Under the pieces are notes generated by a model. The model saw only the letters and a program-made list of their open reading frames with translations. It was not told the origin of the DNA and did not search any database. DNA of 8,710 nt from NCBI GenBank assembly GCA_009392775.1, contig VFFT01000062.1:1-8710 (forward strand). Reading direction: 5' to 3'. Every line of letters starts with the position of its first letter. Position 1 is the first letter of the stretch. Of the stretch, positions 6,020 through 8,710 are shown in pieces. The DNA comes from SAR202 cluster bacterium (GTDB lineage: Bacteria > Chloroflexota > Dehalococcoidia > UBA3495). The translations under genes and the position numbers were made by a program.

Positions 6020-7975
6020 TTATAAAGGCTTAGTGATAGATCCTCTACGATCAGGCCACAAAGCTATTACTGTTCCTAAAACGAAAACAGGGCCGGCTAC
6101 CCACATCCACCACATCATAGGGTTTACCAAAATGCGTATGCCGACCGATCCATCTGCCATATTCTCACTAGGTACTATGTAAAAGTCTTCAATAGGAGTA
6201 CTGTGTATAGCCGCCCGAGTAGAAGCCATATTAAATGATGGATAAAAATCCCGACGGGACGTCATATTCTTAAAAAATTGCCCGTCACGTGATACCTCAA
6301 CATCTGTTAGATATGAAACCCTATCTGAACGTGATACAACGTTAGTTCCTACGTATTTAACAGCATAATTCGACACATCGACCGACTCGCCTTGGGCCAA
6401 TACGACATCTTTTTGAATATTAAAAAACGAGGCTCCCAGAACTCCCAATAGGACCATTACAACAGCTAAATGAACAATGTACCCACCATACCTGGGACGA
6501 TTAGCCATCAACAATTTCACGAACGTTAGAGGATAGCTTTCGCGAAAGGCTAATCTCCTAGACCTACACCCATTAACCCACTCTATTGTAATCCCAGTCG
6601 TCACCATGCCAGCTATACCATAACCGATTAAAGGATACAGTTTCGTAAAACCTATCAGACTAATTATTACGACAACTATAAACCCAACTATAATTGGCCA
6701 CATTAGCGATTTGCACAACGTCACAACACTAGCTTGTCTCCATGGTATCAGAGGTCCAATTCCCATCAGCATGATTAGCGCTAACATGATCGGACCATTA
6801 ACTTGATCATAAAATGGCCGTGCAATGGTTATTTCCTGCGCGGTTATTAATTTCGAAATCAACGGGTATACCGTACCCCACAACGTAACGAACGCTATCC
6901 CCAGTAACAGAAGGTTATTCATCAAGAACGCCGACTCACGGGAAAGCATAGATTCAAGCGCCCGGGCACTTCTCAATAGATTAAACCGCCAGAAGAATAT
7001 TGCGAAGGGGACCACAGTCCCAAAGGCCAAAAACAGCAGGAACACCCATCCTAACGAAGATGCACCAAAGGAGTGAACAGAAGGCACAGGACCGCCTCTA
7101 TTCATAAACATTCCGTATAAAGCAAGCGAAAAAGCTATGTTAATGATTACTATGTTCCACATTCGGAACATACCTCGCCGTCTCTGAACCATTATAGAAT
7201 GAATAAATGCGGTTAATACCAACCAAGGCATAAAAGCAGCGTTTTCTACTGGGTCCCAAAACCAAAATCCGCCCCAGCCCAATATCGTATACGCCCACCA
7301 AGAACCTAATAGAAGTCCACTAGCCAATAACAGCCAAATTACTAATCCCCAAATCCTACCTATCTCCACCCATTCGTCACGTGTTTGCTTTCCTAATATT
7401 CCACCAAGAGCAAAAGCTGTAGGTATCGTTATCCCTATTAGCCCAGCCATCAAAGCAGGTGGATGGAAAAACATCCCAAAATGAGTCAATAGAGGATTAA
7501 TTCCTTCTCCGTCTGGAGGGGTTATAGGTAATTTTGCAAATGGATTAGCCATCAGAGCCATCACTACCAAGAAAAACACTAACACTACCATCATGATTGC
7601 TGTTGAAAATGGCAATGTAGGTCGTACACTAGATGGAGCGAATCTAACTGCTAAAGCCGCCATCACAGATAACACAAAGGCAATATATAACAACGACCCT
7701 TCATTACCAGCGTAAAATGCAACCCAGGTATAAATATGGTCCATAGCAAGGTTGCTATGTCCCGCAACATATGCGATGGAAAAATCTCTGCTAATGAACA
7801 GACCCACTAAGCTAGCAGTACAAACACCCAGAACTAGCACTAGTAAATAAACTGATTTCTTCGTACTCTCAAGAAGTGAATAAATACCAAATATCTTGCC
7901 TACGATAGATCCTACACCCGAATAAGTGGCTAAACAGATCGCCATCCATAACGTAGTCGCTCCTAATTCACCCAC
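6020..7975 (-). CDS. ccmF: Cytochrome c haem lyase subunit CcmF
   Basis: CcmF joins haem covalently to apocytochrome c on the outer face of the cytoplasmic membrane. At 651 residues it is full length (E. coli CcmF is about 647) and polytopic. The family's WWD haem-handling signature is complete at 234-252 (WGGFWFWDPVENAAFMPWL). Four histidines expected as haem ligands are in place: H171 (MFFHPPALM), H259 (AFIHSIMV), H301 (PSVHSFG) and H502 (GGYIVHLAVV). A large extracytoplasmic loop (about 519-621) precedes the last helix (622-640), as in the family. The start is either the ATG at 7984 or the GTG at 7975. AGGAG (7985-7989) abuts the ATG but is 9 nt from the GTG, and the GTG gives a beginning like MxELG typical of CcmF, so I prefer GTG. 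The start overlaps the ccmH-like gene. Confidence 0.95.
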   Translation of the reverse strand: MGELGATTLWMAICLATYSGVGSIVGKIFGIYSLLESTKKSVYLLVLVLGVCTASLVGLFISRDFSIAYVAGHSNLAMDHIYTWVAFYAGNEGSLLYIAFVLSVMAALAVRFAPSSVRPTLPFSTAIMMVVLVFFLVVMALMANPFAKLPITPPDGEGINPLLTHFGMFFHPPALMAGLIGITIPTAFALGGILGKQTRDEWVEIGRIWGLVIWLLLASGLLLGSWWAYTILGWGGFWFWDPVENAAFMPWLVLTAFIHSIMVQRRRGMFRMWNIVIINIAFSLALYGMFMNRGGPVPSVHSFGASSLGWVFLLFLAFGTVVPFAIFFWRFNLLRSARALESMLSRESAFLMNNLLLLGIAFVTLWGTVYPLISKLITAQEITIARPFYDQVNGPIMLALIMLMGIGPLIPWRQASVVTLCKSLMWPIIVGFIVVVIISLIGFTKLYPLIGYGIAGMVTTGITIEWVNGCRSRRLAFRESYPLTFVKLLMANRPRYGGYIVHLAVVMVLLGVLGASFFNIQKDVVLAQGESVDVSNYAVKYVGTNVVSRSDRVSYLTDVEVSRDGQFFKNMTSRRDFYPSFNMASTRAAIHSTPIEDFYIVPSENMADGSVGIRILVNPMMWWMWVAGPVFVLGTVIALWPDRRGSITKPL

Positions 7976-8534
7976 GATCGCCATCTCCTGCTTCAGAATC
8001 GATCGTATCCTCTGAACTAGAGCTGCTGGGGTGATTTTGAGAGACTATCTGGTCTACAATCCCTAGATATCTATGACGATCTTCCTGATCATCTACAATC
8101 GTACTTCCTAGCGGCACATCTTCTTTAGCGTTTTTCATGGACTTTAGTGCTAATATTCCGAGTGATAATGCTCCAAAGACGATAAAAATTGGAGCAACCC
8201 AAGCTATGAGGTGAAAACCTTCTCTCTTAGGTGCAGCCAATATCTGTTCTCCATACCTGTCTACAAAGTAATCCAGTATCTCTTCCCTCGTCTGACCATC
8301 TGACAATTTCTGCCTAATTATCTGTTTCATCTGGCGAGCCAGCGGAACTTGAGCTTGATCTATAGTTTCAGCCGGACAGACTGGACACATTATCATCCCA
8401 TCTATGGCATAAGCCTCCTCTTCATCATATTCCATAGTAGAAAGTTCTTGCTCCGGAGACTGTGCATGTAGGGGATGTACCAATACGAAACCGCTCAGCA
8501 ATATAACAAGTAGAAGGATATATCTCGCGTACAT
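7968..8534 (-). CDS. ccmH: CcmH family cytochrome c-type biogenesis protein
   Basis: CcmH is a membrane-anchored thiol protein that works with CcmG and CcmF to present reduced apocytochrome c for haem attachment. This 188-residue form has a signal peptide (1-24, ending PLHAQSP). The redox motif CPVC follows (C50, C53, in MIMCPVCPAETIDQA), then the family's three-helix segment (QKLSDGQTREEILDYFVDRYG, about 75-95), the conserved PKREGFHLIAWVAPI (102-116) entering the membrane helix (about 108-130), and a Ser/Asp/Glu-rich cytoplasmic tail. The CPVCP motif stands in for the common CPVCQ. I chose the ATG at 8534, since it gives a standard signal peptide; a TTG at 8591 with AGGA upstream would add 19 residues and cannot be excluded. 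The 3' end overlaps ccmF. It is the first complete gene of the leftward operon. Confidence 0.9.
   Translation of the reverse strand: MYARYILLLVILLSGFVLVHPLHAQSPEQELSTMEYDEEEAYAIDGMIMCPVCPAETIDQAQVPLARQMKQIIRQKLSDGQTREEILDYFVDRYGEQILAAPKREGFHLIAWVAPIFIVFGALSLGILALKSMKNAKEDVPLGSTIVDDQEDRHRYLGIVDQIVSQNHPSSSSSEDTIDSEAGDGDRG
7985..7989 (-). promoter_or_regulatory. Ribosome binding site inside ccmH that decides the ccmF start
   Basis: The minus-strand AGGAG ends directly against the ATG at 7984, leaving no spacer, while the in-frame GTG at 7975 lies 9 nt away. This favours the GTG start and coupled translation of ccmF from within the last codons of ccmH. Confidence 0.5.
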
Positions 8535-8574
8535 TGGACGCGCTTCAAGAAGACCAACAGCGTATACGGTCCGA

Positions 8575-8706
8575 CTAAATTTGCAGTACAATGCCGAGTC
8601 CTACAACCAGGATATATACAACATAGATTTGGTAATTATGGAGACTACTAGACCAGTGATTACTTACAGGCCCCGGGTTGTTGACCCTGAATACAATTGA
8701 CAACAT
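8575..8706 (-). CDS. Possible small membrane protein, or tail of an upstream gene
   Basis: In the otherwise unexplained 176 bp upstream of ccmH there is a 43-codon minus-strand frame starting with ATG at 8706 and ending in TAG at 8575. It stays open to the window edge, so it could be the C-terminus of a longer protein. Its end is one hydrophobic helix (YQIYVVYILVVGLGIVLQI). A one-helix protein here would fit a CcmD-like role, since CcmD is a tiny membrane protein in Ccm operons, but no CcmD signature is visible and no clear ribosome binding site can be judged at the edge. No convincing promoter was seen in this stretch. Confidence 0.22.
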   Translation of the reverse strand: MLSIVFRVNNPGPVSNHWSSSLHNYQIYVVYILVVGLGIVLQI

Positions 8707-8710
8707 AGTT

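Noticed and set aside
6825..7076. Plus-strand 83-codon frame inside ccmF
   Set aside because: It is antisense to conserved CcmF sequence and shows no recognisable protein pattern.
8535..8591. TTG start at 8591 adding 19 residues to CcmH
   Set aside because: It has AGGA upstream, but the extension breaks a normal signal peptide layout. Kept only as an alternative.
1..8710. CRISPR arrays, tRNA or rRNA genes, insertion sequences, attachment sites
   Set aside because: I saw no repeat-spacer pattern, cloverleaf-like segment, transposase, or flanking direct repeats by reading the sequence.

Overview
The window looks like a low-to-moderate GC (roughly 40%, by eye) bacterial chromosome segment with short intergenic gaps, clear Shine-Dalgarno sites, and no mobile elements, RNA genes or CRISPR. 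The mix of a System I cytochrome c maturation cluster (CcmH, CcmF, a short CcmI-like protein and a CcmG/TlpA-like thioredoxin) with an uncharacterised beta-sandwich membrane protein, a ROK kinase, and scattered SDR, FAH-family and carboxymuconolactone-decarboxylase-family genes suggests a Chloroflexota-like organism, possibly a marine SAR202-type lineage. That placement is inference from gene content and was not tested by any search.

Left part (1-2770): a SAM-dependent methyltransferase runs off the left edge on the minus strand. Divergent from it is a small CMD-family protein (668-1048, +). This gene converges on a fumarylacetoacetate-hydrolase-family gene (1091-1876, -). The two stop codons form the outer ends of one perfect 48-bp palindrome, which is a shared bidirectional terminator. 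The FAH-family gene is divergent from an SDR-fold gene (2003-2770, +) across a 126-bp spacer with overlapping candidate promoters. The SDR protein keeps the fold motifs but appears to lack the catalytic Ser and Tyr. CMD, FAH and SDR families often occur in breakdown of aromatic-derived or dicarbonyl compounds, but no substrate can be read from this sequence.

Right part (2787-8534, all minus strand, so transcribed right to left): ccmH-like, ccmF-like, a short ccmI-like gene, a 406-residue membrane-anchored beta-sandwich protein, a ccmG/tlpA-like gene and a ROK-family sugar kinase. The genes overlap or are separated by 7-54 bp, which supports one operon. CcmF is the haem lyase, CcmH and the TlpA-like protein are the thiol-redox parts that keep apocytochrome CxxCH cysteines reduced, and the CcmI-like protein would be a membrane scaffold. 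The 406-residue protein is the least explained member; its C-terminal tail aligns without gaps to the CcmI-like helical hairpin of the gene next to it. The ccmA-E genes are not in the window and might lie beyond the right edge.
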